From the NCBI RefSeq assembly GCF_002211305.1, contig NZ_LOKW01000001.1, positions 434,001 through 498,000 of the forward strand: a stretch of DNA of 64,000 bases, in the 5' to 3' direction. The DNA comes from Rhizobium sp. R634 (GTDB taxonomy: Bacteria; Pseudomonadota; Alphaproteobacteria; Rhizobiales; Rhizobiaceae). Positions 63,576 through 64,000 of the stretch are shown piece by piece (the first letter of the stretch is position 1; every line of letters begins with the position of its first letter). Below the pieces are notes generated by a model that saw nothing but the letters and a program-made list of their open reading frames with translations, ran no database searches and had not been told where the DNA came from. The position numbers and the translations under genes were made by a program.

Positions 63576-64000
63576 ATGAAAAACTATACCCTTCGCAGCC
63601 TGATTGCTGGAGCGGCTCTGATGACCGCCTCGATCGCCAACGCGGAAACCCTGACGCTTTCCACGCCGGACGCGGACACATCGGAAATCACGCTCGCTGC
63701 AAAGAAATTTGCCGAAATCGTGTCGACCAAGACCAATGGCGAACTCACCATCAAGGTGTTCCCGAACGGCACGCTCTATGGCGGCGATCCGTCTGCAGGG
63801 GTGAAGCAGCTGGCCGGCGGCTCGCTGGACATGTTGCTCAACTCAACATCGCTCTACGCGACCTTCAACCCAAAGTTCACTGCGATCGCGATACCCTATC
63901 AGTTCCGCGATATCGAGCAGCTGCGGGCCTATCTTGACAGTGACCTCGGCCAGGAACTGCAGTCGGACCTCGGCAATATCGGCATCAAGGGTGTCGATCT
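63576..64000 (+). CDS. TRAP transporter DctP-type substrate-binding protein, 3' end outside window
   Basis: The first 141 codons of a periplasmic solute receptor. A signal peptide (about residues 1-23, cleavage near SIANAE) precedes LTLSTPDADTSEITLAAKKF, the typical DctP start, and GGDPSAGVKQLAGGSLDM. GGGAGGA lies before the ATG. The membrane subunits DctQ and DctM should follow outside. TRAP systems of this type import organic acids and sugar acids. The ligand cannot be read from this part. Confidence 0.9.
   Translation, partial: MKNYTLRSLIAGAALMTASIANAETLTLSTPDADTSEITLAAKKFAEIVSTKTNGELTIKVFPNGTLYGGDPSAGVKQLAGGSLDMLLNSTSLYATFNPKFTAIAIPYQFRDIEQLRAYLDSDLGQELQSDLGNIGIKGVD

Overview
The window reads as Rhizobium or a close relative in the Rhizobiaceae. 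It has high-GC alphaproteobacterial coding style, ExoP/ExoF-type polysaccharide export proteins, a bgsBA-like beta-glucan operon, and a 109-bp double palindrome matching the Rhizobium-specific intergenic mosaic element (RIME). No rRNA, tRNA, CRISPR array, intact insertion sequence or phage gene was seen.

Layout. (1) About 1-28.1 kb is a Wzx/Wzy-type surface polysaccharide locus. On the left arm, minus strand, are a chain-length/tyrosine-kinase protein cut by the window edge and three glycosyltransferases. Next come a polymerase/ligase-like membrane protein, a signal-peptide beta-helix protein and an RTX beta-helix protein. These are followed by a WecG-type transferase, an initiating sugar-phosphate transferase, a UDP-xylose synthase and a CgeB-like transferase with TPR-like repeats. 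A LuxR-type regulator with an atypical receiver domain faces a six-gene nucleotide-sugar operon (WbpD/WbpB/WbpE-like genes, a second acyltransferase, an epimerase and a second aminotransferase). The flippase and the ExoF/Wza-like export protein close the locus. (2) About 28.6-47.8 kb holds two giant modular genes (about 2,337 and 1,759 codons). Each has an N,N-dimethylformamidase-beta-like domain followed by DUF4082 and VCBS/cadherin-like modules, and each is followed by a CobW/COG0523 GTPase. A 102-aa protein and a type I secretion ABC transporter plus HlyD adaptor complete this locus. It is the best candidate in the window for an undescribed system. (3) About 48.1-50.2 kb has a 66-aa protein, a RIME and an AraC-family regulator. 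(4) About 50.3-57.0 kb is a minus-strand signalling operon: a GGDEF-EAL protein, a degenerate ATPase-like protein, a STAS-like/methyltransferase fusion, a sensor SpoIIE-type phosphatase, an ATPase-like kinase and a STAS protein. It resembles Pseudomonas SiaABCD with one switch pair doubled. (5) About 57.2-60.5 kb is bgsB-bgsA, the c-di-GMP-activated mixed-linkage beta-glucan synthase pair. (6) 60.9-64.0 kb is the start of an unidentified sugar-acid-like catabolic and TRAP transport operon that runs off the right edge.

Working together. Region 1 can build, flip, polymerise and export a heteropolysaccharide that probably contains xylose and 3-amino or 3-acetamido sugars. Its two beta-helix proteins may trim or bind that polymer. 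Region 2 should place giant repeat proteins on or outside the cell. Regions 4 and 5 suggest a phosphorylation switch that sets c-di-GMP and so beta-glucan output. The theme is a surface-matrix and attachment island. Functional links between regions are inference from gene order and domain content.
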